Below are positions 1 to 7,917 of a DNA stretch of 64,000 nt, piece after piece. Origin of the DNA: Prochlorococcus sp. MIT 1307 (GTDB taxonomy: Bacteria; Cyanobacteriota; Cyanobacteriia; PCC-6307; Cyanobiaceae); NCBI RefSeq assembly GCF_034092395.1, contig NZ_CP139301.1, positions 620,001 to 684,000 on the forward strand, written 5' to 3'. A model generated the notes under the pieces. It saw nothing but the letters and a program-made list of their open reading frames with translations. It was not told the DNA's origin and ran no database searches. Position numbers and translations under genes: made by a program. How positions within the stretch are numbered: the stretch's first letter is position 1; every line of letters starts with the position of its first letter.

Positions 1-1751
1 CGAAATTGACGTCGAAACAATGGTGCTCCTATAAGAGTAAGGCCTATTTGAATTGGTAGTACTAACAGGGATATCAAGGTAAGAGTCACGCTATATAGCA
101 GCATTACCACTACATAGATCACAGAAAAAGCTGCATCTAGGATTGTGGTAAAGGCTTGGCTAGTAAGGAAAGTACGAATTTTTTCGAGCTCACTGATTCT
201 CGATGAAAGTTCTCCTGTAGGACGTCGGTCAAAATAATTAAGTGGCAGGCGTAGAAGATGGTCGATAACTTCTGCTCCAAGACGTTGGTCTATGCGGTTA
301 GTGGTTTCAGATAACAAAAAAGTTTTTAGGCTGCCAAGTACCCCTTCCATCAGTGTTACTAAAAGCAGCGCAATTCCTAATACTTGTAATGTATCTAGAC
401 TGCGTTGAGTAATAACTTTGTCAATTATTACTTGTATTAGAAGCGGATTGGCTAATGTAAATAATTGCACTACAAAACCAGCAAGAAGGACTTGAAGAAG
501 TACCCCTTGATGACTACGTAATGCTGGCCAAAACCAACTAGGCCCAAATAATTTCTTTGGAGTAAAGTTCGATTTTTCAAGTAGAAGGATCTCTATACCT
601 TCTGTAAAGAATTCTTCAAGTTGATTAGATTTGATAGTTAGGTATCCTTCGCTCGGTGAGGCAATAGTGATGCCATCTTGATTGCTTTCAATGACAATGG
701 CGAAATTACCTTTCCATGGAATTAATGAAGGTGTTTTGAGTCTCAATCCCATCTGAGCTTTCACTCGTGAAATGGCTACTTGTAGGCCATGATTAGAAGC
801 AATTTGACCGCATAACCGTAAAGAAGGAGCGCGATTATTCTTCGTAAATTCTTTTAGCATTTTTTCAACCGCATCTCTCCTAAAGGGGAACTTCATTAAG
901 GTTGAGAGCATTTGAAAGCAAGCAATTATCCCTAAAATCGTGCCTTCACCCTTGACTAATAATTTCTCAGTTATTTTACTTTTGCTAAGGCTACTTACTG
1001 GAGGTGAGGATGGACCAACTGGAACAGACTTAAAAACACCTTTTTCAAGGTTATTTTCTGAAGACCCTAAAGATTCTTCATTAAAATTCTCACCATTAGA
1101 GATCATTACTCTTGCAGGGAAACTAACTATACGTAGAGGGAAAGAAGTTTCAACAGCTTGAATTTCCTGTAGCTTTTTTGTGGATTTTAGTTCAATACCA
1201 AAAGAAGAATTATAGTGATGAGATCCTATAAATAAGATTTGCTCTTGTGCTAGTGCTTTATTTAGATCAGATTCATTTGGCAAAACAACTTTTGCGTGAT
1301 TTTTTGCTTGATTATAACAATCCTGTATTGAAAATTGATTCTTATAAGGTCCGTCTAACATATACTTTTTGATAAAGAAAATTATTTCTGCCTCCCATAA
1401 ATTCGAATCACAGCAATTACGAACTTCTTTATTAATTGTATAAAGCTGTTTGAATTTTGTATCTGAAATGCTCCAAACGACTAAATCTTTTGCAGCTCTA
1501 ACTTCTTCACAAGATTTGCCCCTTAGTAGAGATGCGACTCCTATAAAACTATCTGGTCCAAACTTGTCTAGAGTTGTTAGATTACCATTATGAGTAGTCA
1601 GTAATCTTGCTGTTCCACTTTTAATTAAATAGATCTGGCCAGGCAAATATTTTTCTTGGCATACTGATTGACCAATTTGGAATCTAAATTCTTTTCCATT
1701 CTCTTTAAAAAACTTTCGGAGTGGTTCAAGGTTTGTTTTCTTAGAGTGCAT
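1..1751 (-). CDS. Type I secretion ABC exporter, N-terminal part (runs off the window)
   Basis: The frame starts at an ATG at 1751 and stays open to base 1, giving about 583 residues. Residues about 15-130 look like a cyclic-nucleotide-binding-type beta-roll (FRFQIGQSV, GPDSFIGVASLL). Residues about 265-390 resemble the C39-peptidase-like domain of HlyB-type exporters. I see no Cys in the catalytic position, and the usual His region reads KGNFAIVI, so this domain is probably a non-cleaving substrate dock. From about residue 405 hydrophobic helices of an exporter membrane domain begin (NPLLIQVIIDKVI, NYFDRRPTGELSSRI). The ATPase domain must lie outside the window. It starts 9 bp after the parvulin gene, which suggests one transcription unit. 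Family knowledge: such exporters pump unfolded proteins or peptides across both membranes together with an HlyD adaptor. The substrate is unknown. Confidence 0.85.
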   Translation of the reverse strand, partial: MHSKKTNLEPLRKFFKENGKEFRFQIGQSVCQEKYLPGQIYLIKSGTARLLTTHNGNLTTLDKFGPDSFIGVASLLRGKSCEEVRAAKDLVVWSISDTKFKQLYTINKEVRNCCDSNLWEAEIIFFIKKYMLDGPYKNQFSIQDCYNQAKNHAKVVLPNESDLNKALAQEQILFIGSHHYNSSFGIELKSTKKLQEIQAVETSFPLRIVSFPARVMISNGENFNEESLGSSENNLEKGVFKSVPVGPSSPPVSSLSKSKITEKLLVKGEGTILGIIACFQMLSTLMKFPFRRDAVEKMLKEFTKNNRAPSLRLCGQIASNHGLQVAISRVKAQMGLRLKTPSLIPWKGNFAIVIESNQDGITIASPSEGYLTIKSNQLEEFFTEGIEILLLEKSNFTPKKLFGPSWFWPALRSHQGVLLQVLLAGFVVQLFTLANPLLIQVIIDKVITQRSLDTLQVLGIALLLVTLMEGVLGSLKTFLLSETTNRIDQRLGAEVIDHLLRLPLNYFDRRPTGELSSRISELEKIRTFLTSQAFTTILDAAFSVIYVVVMLLYSVTLTLISLLVLPIQIGLTLIGAPLFRRQF

Positions 1752-1760
1752 CTGAATAAT

Positions 1761-2492
1761 TTATTTAATAATTAATTGCTTTGAACTCTCTAGGGCTTTG
1801 TCAATTTCTTCTTCAATATATATCTGGAAGAGTTCAAATGCCATTCTTCTTTTCATATTGGAATCAAGCTTTGCTAATCTCCTCTCTTCTAGTCTAAGTA
1901 TTAACCAGTAATTTTCTATTTGAAAGGGCTCTTGTAAAACACCTAGTGTGGATGCTCTTATTGCTGTCTTAATTAATGGATGAGCTCCAATTAGGCTTCT
2001 TGGACCTACAAGCCCATCTGGGAATCTGTCGTTGTCTTTGGAATATTCACGAGCCAAAGCAGCAAATGTTGATTCTCCTCCTTCTATTTGTAGATATAAT
2101 TCATGAGCAAGATTAGGATTATCTACTCTTAATATACTGTATATAAATTGATCAAGATTCTCCTTTCTGCGAAGGAAATGAGCTTCCGCTTTATTTCCAA
2201 ATTTGTCTTCGTATAGATTCTGAATTTTTATTGGAGTACTTATTTGATGATGAAGATCACTTTCTTTTAGTCCATGGTGAGAAAGAAATTTTTTTCGATC
2301 ATTGATATTTTCTATTTGCCTTTCTTTGTAGAATTGATTAATAGCTTCTTTCAAAATATCTGGAGGTATATGTATATGATTAATAGCATCATAAATTAAA
2401 ATTTCCTTAATTAGTGATCTAACTAAATTGCCTCTTCGAACCAATTCCAATGTTTCTTGACTTAGGCTTTTAAATATACTATTAACATTCAT
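1761..2492 (-). CDS. PpiC/SurA-like peptidylprolyl isomerase
   Basis: This 243-residue protein has an N-terminal helical half (about 1-110) that resembles a SurA-type chaperone region. A parvulin (PpiC) rotamase-like module follows at about 115-210, with the typical run ESTFAALAREYS, a glycine-rich DGLVGPRSL turn, and VLQEPFQIENYWLILRLE near the end. I see no clear signal peptide, so it may act in the cytoplasm or be exported by an unusual route. It lies directly upstream of the type I exporter gene on the same strand. The inferred role is foldase or holdase for the exported substrate. Parvulin modules vary in catalytic residues, so chaperone action without isomerase activity is possible. Confidence 0.75.
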   Translation of the reverse strand: MNVNSIFKSLSQETLELVRRGNLVRSLIKEILIYDAINHIHIPPDILKEAINQFYKERQIENINDRKKFLSHHGLKESDLHHQISTPIKIQNLYEDKFGNKAEAHFLRRKENLDQFIYSILRVDNPNLAHELYLQIEGGESTFAALAREYSKDNDRFPDGLVGPRSLIGAHPLIKTAIRASTLGVLQEPFQIENYWLILRLEERRLAKLDSNMKRRMAFELFQIYIEEEIDKALESSKQLIIK

Positions 2493-2527
2493 GTCTGCCT
2501 CTGCAGTCTTTACTAAAGATCCTTTTA

Positions 2528-2574
2528 ACTTTAAAGTAAAAAGTACTTAATGACTCAGAATAGTAAACTTTACT
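2528..2574. promoter_or_regulatory. Pair of ACTTTA/TAAAGT dyads upstream of the parvulin-exporter unit
   Basis: A perfect 10-bp palindrome ACTTTAAAGT lies at 2528-2537. A second dyad AGTAAA-C-TTTACT lies at 2562-2574, with centres about 35 bp (3-4 helical turns) apart. They sit 36-82 bp before the start of the parvulin gene on the minus strand, a normal place for an operator. AT-rich dyads also arise by chance, so the assignment is tentative. Confidence 0.25.
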
Positions 2575-2825
2575 TGATCAACTTCTTAAACATTAATAAC
2601 TTTCCTACCCTCAAATCTAGTTAGGCCAGTCGATCCAACCAGATATCTAAGCAAAGGTCATTCATCATCTTCCTGATTCCCTTTAAACCAGCCCTGCTCT
2701 TTCCTTCCTCTCATTAAGGAAGTGATCAACGCACCAGTAAAGAACGCTCCAATACATCCCATGATCAACAACAGCGGGGAAGGAGCATTCCCTCCAGCGA
2801 CTTGGCTTAGTGGGTCAAGAGCATC

Positions 2826-2850
2826 GTGGGTTCGAATCCCACCCCCTCTG
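2826..2850 (+). pseudogene. tRNA 3'-end fragment (T arm, 3' acceptor strand, discriminator G)
   Basis: A perfect T arm is present: stem GTGGG, loop TTCGAAT, stem CCCAC at 2826-2842. It is followed by a 7-base acceptor-like strand CCCCTCT and a G in the discriminator position (2850). No matching AGAGGGG strand, D arm or anticodon arm lies at the right distance upstream, although 2803-2825 has a faint D-arm look. The G73 and the stem suggest a Ser-type tRNA, which is an inference. Such 3' ends without a gene are typical scars of elements that integrate into tRNA genes. Confidence 0.6.
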
Positions 2851-2969
2851 CTTGAAATGCTAAGAATTCACTGTTGCAAATTCTCTCAAAAAATAAGCAG
2901 AAAAAAGAAAGCTGCTGCCAACTAACCAAAAGGACAGCTAGGCATAAAGAAGATGCTTCCTAATAAATA

Positions 2970-3071
2970 ATGACACAGTCAAAAACACGTAAATCTTGGA
3001 GCCAGGTCTTGCTAGAGGGATTTGCTACCTGTGGACGTCTTCTGAACTATCGCTTGCCTAGACAGATCTAA
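2970..3071 (+). CDS. Candidate 33-residue basic peptide
   Basis: An ATG at 2970 opens a 33-codon frame ending at TAA 3069-3071. It begins MTQSKTRKSW and carries a short hydrophobic or aromatic stretch (VLLEGFATC) with Arg-rich flanks. I do not recognise it and see no good ribosome-binding site. It lies in an otherwise empty stretch (2493-3374) between the parvulin gene and a small membrane-protein gene, apart from the tRNA fragment. It may be a remnant or a chance ORF. Confidence 0.2.
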   Translation: MTQSKTRKSWSQVLLEGFATCGRLLNYRLPRQI

Positions 3072-3374
3072 TTCCTCAGGTGGGGTTGCATCTCTAGAAG
3101 TTCAACTACAAGGGAGGGGGTTTAACACACAGCTTTAGAAGTCATGCCTTATCCGCTTCTAGTGCGAAAGGAGTTGCCTTAAGGCAATATTAAGAAATCA
3201 GCAGGCACAAATCGCTAACAGTATTGGAGCGATGTTTGAAGGCCTCGAAAAAACAAGAAGTTATTGACGCTTTCACCTAATCCAAAAGAGACCTAACCCT
3301 ATTAGCACCAACGTATCTACTACTACACTAATTCTAATTATCCAGGATTTACAAATTTGAGTTCTTCCTGATTT

Positions 3375-3545
3375 TCATGTTCGCTTTGCAGGCTCATACA
3401 GATATGCCTTCTGTTCTCCGGTGCACTCTGTTGGGAAGGAGATAACGCTCTTTGCTGTGACGCCAGTTCCTATTGCAACAACTGCAACAACTGCAATCAC
3501 CTTGACTCTTTCGCTATTGATTAACCCATCCAACATGCTATTCAT
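3375..3545 (-). CDS. Small single-helix membrane protein
   Basis: I chose the ATG at 3545, or possibly the ATG three codons later at 3536, because AAAGGAG lies just upstream; a longer frame reaches 3593. The 56-residue product has a charged N-terminus (DGLINSERVK), one hydrophobic helix (VIAVVAVVAIGTGVTA) and a polar C-terminal tail with one Cys. This layout is common for the tiny conserved membrane proteins of marine picocyanobacteria. No function can be named. A longer opposite-strand ORF covers the same bases but lacks such protein character. Confidence 0.45.
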   Translation of the reverse strand: MNSMLDGLINSERVKVIAVVAVVAIGTGVTAKSVISFPTECTGEQKAYLYEPAKRT

Positions 3546-3651
3546 TTCTCCTTTAAAAGGCCGAATCCCCATTATTAAAGGCCGAAACGGCATTTTTGGA
3601 ACGCTTCATCTACATTCCTTTAAAAGAACCGCTAATTATTTCTTACACTCT

Positions 3652-3816
3652 ATGTCCTCAGAAAGATGGGTCCCCACTGAAGAGGAGAAAGAAGTCATGC
3701 AGACTGTATGAATAAAAGTTATTGGTGCATGCAAAAAACTCAAGGAAGAGACCAGGGCAACTAATGAACACATCAGAAAAATGCTTCTTGAAATATCAGA
3801 TCGTCACTTCTCCTGA
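3652..3816 (+). pseudogene. Small ORF interrupted by an in-frame TGA
   Basis: From the ATG at 3652 the frame reads a charged, protein-like start (SSERWVPTEEEKEVMQTV). It meets TGA at 3709-3711 and then continues in the same frame with IKVIGACKKLKEETRATNE and a polar helix to TGA at 3814. Both halves have similar charged, helical character, which suggests one small gene with a nonsense mutation. Without homologues this cannot be proven, and chance continuity over 34 codons is possible. Confidence 0.3.
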
Positions 3817-3921
3817 GATTGATTTGAATAGACTTTGATCTTTTCCTCTAATTCCTTACCCTCAATAGACTGATTAATCAAAAAGCTCATTAGCCTAAAT
3901 ACTCCAGCAGTGAATTGCTAC

Positions 3922-5703
3922 TTAAGGCAAACTCACTGCCTTCCCCTCTCTTCTTGGATCTGCCGCACCATACCAGGTGCCTTCCTTCCAATGAATTAAT
4001 GCCAAGCCACTGCTAAACCTACTGTATTTGATTTGATGGCCAAAACTTTTTAAAACATGAGCAGCCATGGAGTCAGGTGTTGACGACTCACTATTTCTCT
4101 CTAGCAAAGTTTGATTAGGCTTCACAGAGAGATGTCTACTACGAACCACGTCCTTTGGAGAAAGAGCAAAGTCTAAAGATCTGATTAACGCATGTGTCAC
4201 ATAATGGGGAATAAGCCAACCGCCTGGAGAACCAAGTGCCATCACTGGACGATTATTTTGAAAAACAATCATTGGAGACATAGAACTCATTGGTCGTTTA
4301 TTTGGACCAATACGATTAGCAATAGGTTTTCCCGAAACATTTGATAAAAATGAAAAATCTGTCAACTGGTTATTCAAAACCATACCCCCTGAAATATGTC
4401 GACTTCCAAAGACTGTCTCCACTGAAGCAGTATAGCTAGCAACATTTCCATCTCTATCAACTACTACCAAATGAGTCGTCCCTCCACCTGCAGTCCGAGG
4501 CTGACTGGCCAAGTCAAGTAACTCACCTCCTTTGGGCCTCCCTGGCAATGGGAAAGCTGTTGCTTTGTTGAGTTTGATCTTGTTAGCTCTTTTCTGAAGA
4601 TAATTATCCTCTAATAAACCTTCGAGAGGTACCGGCCAATCAATTGGGTCTCCTATCCAGTGAGACCTGTCTGCATCAGCAAATCGTAAGGATTCTGCAA
4701 GAAAGTGCCAATAACTTGCCGGCCCATCTAACCCATTTGGCTCTGTTAGTGACTCATATATACCAAGAGCTTGTAAAACTGCAATGCCACCACCACTTGG
4801 AGGAGGAATAGTGCAAATTTTCCAAGACCTATAAAGCCGGCACAAAGGCTTACGTTCGTAAACCCGATAATTCTCTAGGTCTCTTGCGGTAATTGTTTGT
4901 AGTGGTTTGTCGCGGTTCTGATATTTATCAAGATCTGCTATGAGTCTTTTCGCTATTCCACCCCTATAAAACTCATCAAGACCTCCTGCAGCAAGCTGAT
5001 TAAGAGTTAATCCCAAATTCTTATTTCGAAAAAGTGAAGTTGCAGACGGAGGAGAACCATCAGGGAAATATAGGGATTGAAAGTTTTCTGCATGTTTGAT
5101 TCCAATCCGTTTAGCTAACGAGATTGAACGAAGGAAGCGAGGACTAGGTAGAAATCCCTCATAGGCAAGACGAATGCTTGCACTTAAATCAGTCTTCCAT
5201 GGTAGACGGCCGAATCTCTGATGTCCTTCCCAAAGAAGAGCCGTTGTCCCCGGTACGCCTATAGAAGAGAGACTTTGGCTTGCAGTCAGCCAGGAGACTG
5301 GCTTCCCATCTAAATCTAGCCATGTAATTTCAGTAGCTTGAGCCGAAGCAGTTTCTCTACCATCTAGTGCATATAAAAGTTTTTCTTTGTTATCCCAGTA
5401 CAACAAAAAGCTCCCACCTCCCAATCCGGAACTTTGAGGTTCTACTACAGCCAATACTGTCTGTGCGGTGATGACCGCATCCATAGCAGTACCACCTTTC
5501 TCTAAAGTTCTTAGAGCTGCATCACTCGCCAATGGGTTGGCAGTGACAACAACAGCTTGACCACTAGCAGTTGAAACAGTTTTGCCACTGGTCGCCAAAC
5601 TTTCTGGAGCATCCCAGTTAACTTGTGAACTGATAGGTACAACAAGCGTTACAAGAGGAGCGATCACCCTCATCGTTGTCATCAATACAGTCAAGAGACG
5701 CAT
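3922..5703 (-). CDS. ggt: Gamma-glutamyltransferase
   Basis: This 593-residue protein has the full length of a GGT precursor. It should hydrolyse or transfer the gamma-glutamyl group of glutathione in the periplasm. A hydrophobic N-terminus (residues 1-25) fits a signal peptide. The substrate-binding DGRE motif lies at 114-117. The autocleavage and nucleophile Thr is T409 in GGGTTHL, splitting a large from a small subunit. The GSPGG loop that forms the oxyanion site lies at 491-495. It ends a minus-strand stretch, with the broken 3652-3816 ORF downstream. No operon partner is evident. Confidence 0.95.
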   Translation of the reverse strand: MRLLTVLMTTMRVIAPLVTLVVPISSQVNWDAPESLATSGKTVSTASGQAVVVTANPLASDAALRTLEKGGTAMDAVITAQTVLAVVEPQSSGLGGGSFLLYWDNKEKLLYALDGRETASAQATEITWLDLDGKPVSWLTASQSLSSIGVPGTTALLWEGHQRFGRLPWKTDLSASIRLAYEGFLPSPRFLRSISLAKRIGIKHAENFQSLYFPDGSPPSATSLFRNKNLGLTLNQLAAGGLDEFYRGGIAKRLIADLDKYQNRDKPLQTITARDLENYRVYERKPLCRLYRSWKICTIPPPSGGGIAVLQALGIYESLTEPNGLDGPASYWHFLAESLRFADADRSHWIGDPIDWPVPLEGLLEDNYLQKRANKIKLNKATAFPLPGRPKGGELLDLASQPRTAGGGTTHLVVVDRDGNVASYTASVETVFGSRHISGGMVLNNQLTDFSFLSNVSGKPIANRIGPNKRPMSSMSPMIVFQNNRPVMALGSPGGWLIPHYVTHALIRSLDFALSPKDVVRSRHLSVKPNQTLLERNSESSTPDSMAAHVLKSFGHQIKYSRFSSGLALIHWKEGTWYGAADPRREGKAVSLP

Positions 5704-5832
5704 CGTTAAGAGTCATGCCCAAAACAAATTGGTTGAAATATCATTCCATTCCAAAGTTCTCTTAGATATCTACAAAATCATTATTGGATAGAATGTTCTC
5801 CTAACATAGGATCTGCACAAATCTTAAGTCAT

Positions 5833-6084
5833 ATGATAAGGAAAACCTTTTTCGGCGTCGTTTACGTATCTGCATGGGTGATGCTATGGGGAACAATTGG
5901 CTCACTAATTGATTGGCCATTTTTGAATGCTGAAATTTATTACCCTGAGTCAGCTGGGCAAATCACAACATTTACTGTCACTGCAGTTGTATCTCTAGTA
6001 GTTGGAATATGGCTATATCCCAAAGTTTTACATTTAAGCATTGTTGCCAATTTCCTGGCTCTAGATACTGACAAAACCTCGTAG
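5833..6084 (+). CDS. Conserved-type two-helix membrane protein
   Basis: This 83-residue protein begins MIRKTFFGVVYVS. It has two predicted membrane helices, about residues 5-27 and 45-70, separated by a short acidic-aromatic loop (FLNAEIYYPESAG). The tail is polar. It is transcribed away from ggt, whose start is 129 bp upstream on the other strand. I do not recognise a named family. The compact hydrophobic design and clean codon use support a real gene. Confidence 0.65.
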   Translation: MIRKTFFGVVYVSAWVMLWGTIGSLIDWPFLNAEIYYPESAGQITTFTVTAVVSLVVGIWLYPKVLHLSIVANFLALDTDKTS

Positions 6085-6087
6085 GGA

Positions 6088-6293
6088 TTAATTAAGAAAA
6101 GCTATTTCTCTAGGAATTAATTTCTGCGTCAAACTCAGAGCAATTTCCGAATCGTATATATCAAGCAAGTCAACAAAATCTTCAACCTTGTATGAGCATT
6201 TATCTGGAGAGGAGTAGCTATTTAGTAGATCTTCATCTGGGACAAAATCCTCATTTCAAGGCAAAAATTTACTATTTCATAAATGCAATCCAT
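6088..6293 (-). pseudogene. Frameshifted small acidic ORF
   Basis: Reading the minus strand from the ATG at 6293 gives MDCIYEIVNFCLEMR and then a stop after 23 codons. A second frame shifted by one base then runs cleanly to TAA at 6088 with acidic, protein-like content (FVPDEDLLNSYSSPDK, VEDFVDLLDIYDSE, LTQKLIPREIAFLN). Joining the frames near 6250 would give a single protein of about 68 residues. The stop lies 4 bp from the end of the plus-strand gene before it. A real frameshift, programmed slippage or a sequencing error are all possible. Confidence 0.4.
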
Positions 6294-6465
6294 CTAATAA
6301 CAGTCGTTTAAAAGCCAATTGGTGTACAGAGAAAAAATGGTTGCGTACTTAAGCACTAGATATGGTGTTGCATATACATGACAGAATAGAACTCCCCCCA
6401 TCACCTTGGTCCAGCGGAACTCGAAGGACTTTTTTTTTATTTTTTAAAAGTCAAAGATTGCAATA

Positions 6466-6765
6466 TCAACCTCTGAGATCCTTCTCAAAAGATTTGCAGC
6501 AAAACATATTGTCTAGGTAAAGGCGAGTGACCTGCCTTGACTCCACTCCATTCTGAACAAGAAAGCCAGCCAAAGCAGCTTGAATTAATCGGTATTGATC
6601 CCAATTTGGGTGCCGCTCTATAAAAGTTGTCATAGCAGCCTGAAGAGGAGCTGGAACCTCCGAAAGGAAACTAACTGACTTTGAATCATTGGCACTCTCA
6701 CCACTATTCCCCACGGCCTTTGTAATCAATGCTCCCTCTCCGCCTTTGAAATCCACAGCTTGCAT
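6466..6765 (-). CDS. DUF2811 family protein, copy 1
   Basis: This 99-residue protein has the DUF2811 pattern at about 33-85: SEVPAPLQAAM, HPNWDQYRLIQAAL and FLVQNGVESRQVTRLYLDNMF. DUF2811 is a cyanobacterial family of unknown function with a compact helical core. A second copy lies at 11650-11916; the two share the E(I/V)P..L, P.W.Q.RL, ALA.FL.QNG and V..YL..(M/L)F pattern. The first 32 residues are variable and polar. A pair of DnaA-box-like motifs lies about 240 bp upstream (7003-7022). Confidence 0.75.
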   Translation of the reverse strand: MQAVDFKGGEGALITKAVGNSGESANDSKSVSFLSEVPAPLQAAMTTFIERHPNWDQYRLIQAALAGFLVQNGVESRQVTRLYLDNMFCCKSFEKDLRG

Positions 6766-7002
6766 CTAGTCCTGCCTCAATTGACTACCAGTTCCTCATA
6801 TTCATCAAGATCAGTCAAGACGCTTAGATTAATGCTGTCTCGGCAGATCTCAATCTAAGATTAAGTCCTGCACTGGTTTATTGGATAATCAATAAGAAGA
6901 GGGAAAGCTTTTAACCATTAAAAACCAATTGCTACGCAACAAAAAGCACTTCTAGCTAATTTCCACATCTTTCAGCTGAAAAAGCAACTTCAAGGCAAAA
7001 AC

Positions 7003-7022
7003 TGTGGAAAAGCTGTGGAAAA
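7003..7022 (-). promoter_or_regulatory. Two perfect TTTTCCACA (DnaA-box-like) motifs 11 bp apart
   Basis: The plus strand reads TGTGGAAAA at 7003-7011 and again at 7014-7022, which is TTTTCCACA twice on the minus strand. The spacing is one helical turn. TTTTCCACA is the DnaA-box form described for cyanobacteria. The sites lie in the 414-bp gap between DUF2811 copy 1 and the oxygenase gene, 158 bp before the latter. The rest of this gap shows no ORF of note. Confidence 0.5.
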
Positions 7023-7179
7023 TAATCAATATCGTTGGGGGAATATACATAAACCCATTTAGATAAGGGTTCTTAATCAACCGGAAATTCTCTCAGCGTT
7101 CTCAAACGTTTAATTAACTCAAGCAAAGATTGCTATCAATAGAGTTCATCTGAAATCACTTACTAAAACAGGAGGGCTT

Positions 7180-7833
7180 ATGCAACTGATTGCCCGCTAC
7201 CAAAATTCAGGTTTCGAAGCAGTCGCGGATGGCGTTATGGGCTTCTTTGATGAAAGAAAAGACTTGCAACGACGAGGAGTGGCATTTAATGATGGTTCAG
7301 AACCTGAAGCTCCTCCAGCAAAAATTTCCACAGACATCAGTCTTGTAGCCATTGATCGATCAGACCCTCAAGCTTTTGCATTATCTGAAGTCATAATTCG
7401 AGGAGTGAATGCTGCTCTGGAACAATATCTCCAAGAGAAACCAATGTTTCATAGATGCTGCCCGCAACAATCTCTTTTCGTTAATCCGATTTTTAATTTG
7501 CAGCGCTATGCACCTGGTGAAGGGTTTAAAAATTGGCATTGCGATTGGACTATTAATGATGATGCAACAGAACCAGTACATCGGGTACTTGCTTGGATAC
7601 TTTTTTGCAATGATGTTGAATCAGGTGGTACAGAGTTTTATTGGCAAGGGCATCATGAGCCTGCTGAACGAGGAAAACTTATAATTTTCCCTGCTGGGAT
7701 GTCACACATACATCGTGGAAGAGTCAATGAAAATTACACCAAAACAATTGCTACAGGTTGGATTAATGTAGGAGAGCTTAAATCATATATCTCACGTTTA
7801 ATCAATACCAAAGAGCATAATAAGGATCTTTAA
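7180..7833 (+). CDS. 2-oxoglutarate/Fe(II)-dependent oxygenase, prolyl-4-hydroxylase type
   Basis: This 217-residue protein starts at an ATG behind a strong AGGAGGG. The cupin core shows the iron ligands H120 and D122 (WHCDW), a distal His at 176 or 178 (SHIHRG) and K188 (YTKTIATGW), which would bind 2-oxoglutarate. The order and spacing fit the P4H/PKHD class. The substrate cannot be told: it could be a protein side chain or a small molecule. No partner gene lies in the same orientation nearby except an exported protein 84 bp downstream. It is not related in sequence to the AlkB-like enzyme at 21.0 kb. Confidence 0.85.
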   Translation: MQLIARYQNSGFEAVADGVMGFFDERKDLQRRGVAFNDGSEPEAPPAKISTDISLVAIDRSDPQAFALSEVIIRGVNAALEQYLQEKPMFHRCCPQQSLFVNPIFNLQRYAPGEGFKNWHCDWTINDDATEPVHRVLAWILFCNDVESGGTEFYWQGHHEPAERGKLIIFPAGMSHIHRGRVNENYTKTIATGWINVGELKSYISRLINTKEHNKDL

Positions 7834-7917
7834 ATAATTATTACTGCAATTTAATTCACTGGCAGGAATCGACCATGCATCCTAAAATAAAAACAAAATT
7901 CTTTTATAAAATTTAGC

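Noticed and set aside
2722-2925. 67-residue plus-strand ORF
   Set aside because: It crosses the tRNA 3'-end fragment, so its translated part is a tRNA-derived sequence rather than a protein.
3421-3711. 96-residue plus-strand ORF
   Set aside because: Its first two thirds are opposite the more protein-like minus-strand membrane protein (3375-3545); only its last 19 codons may belong to a broken small gene.
7003-7022. Chromosome origin
   Set aside because: Two DnaA-type boxes alone, without dnaA, dnaN or an AT-rich unwinding region next to them, do not make an origin.
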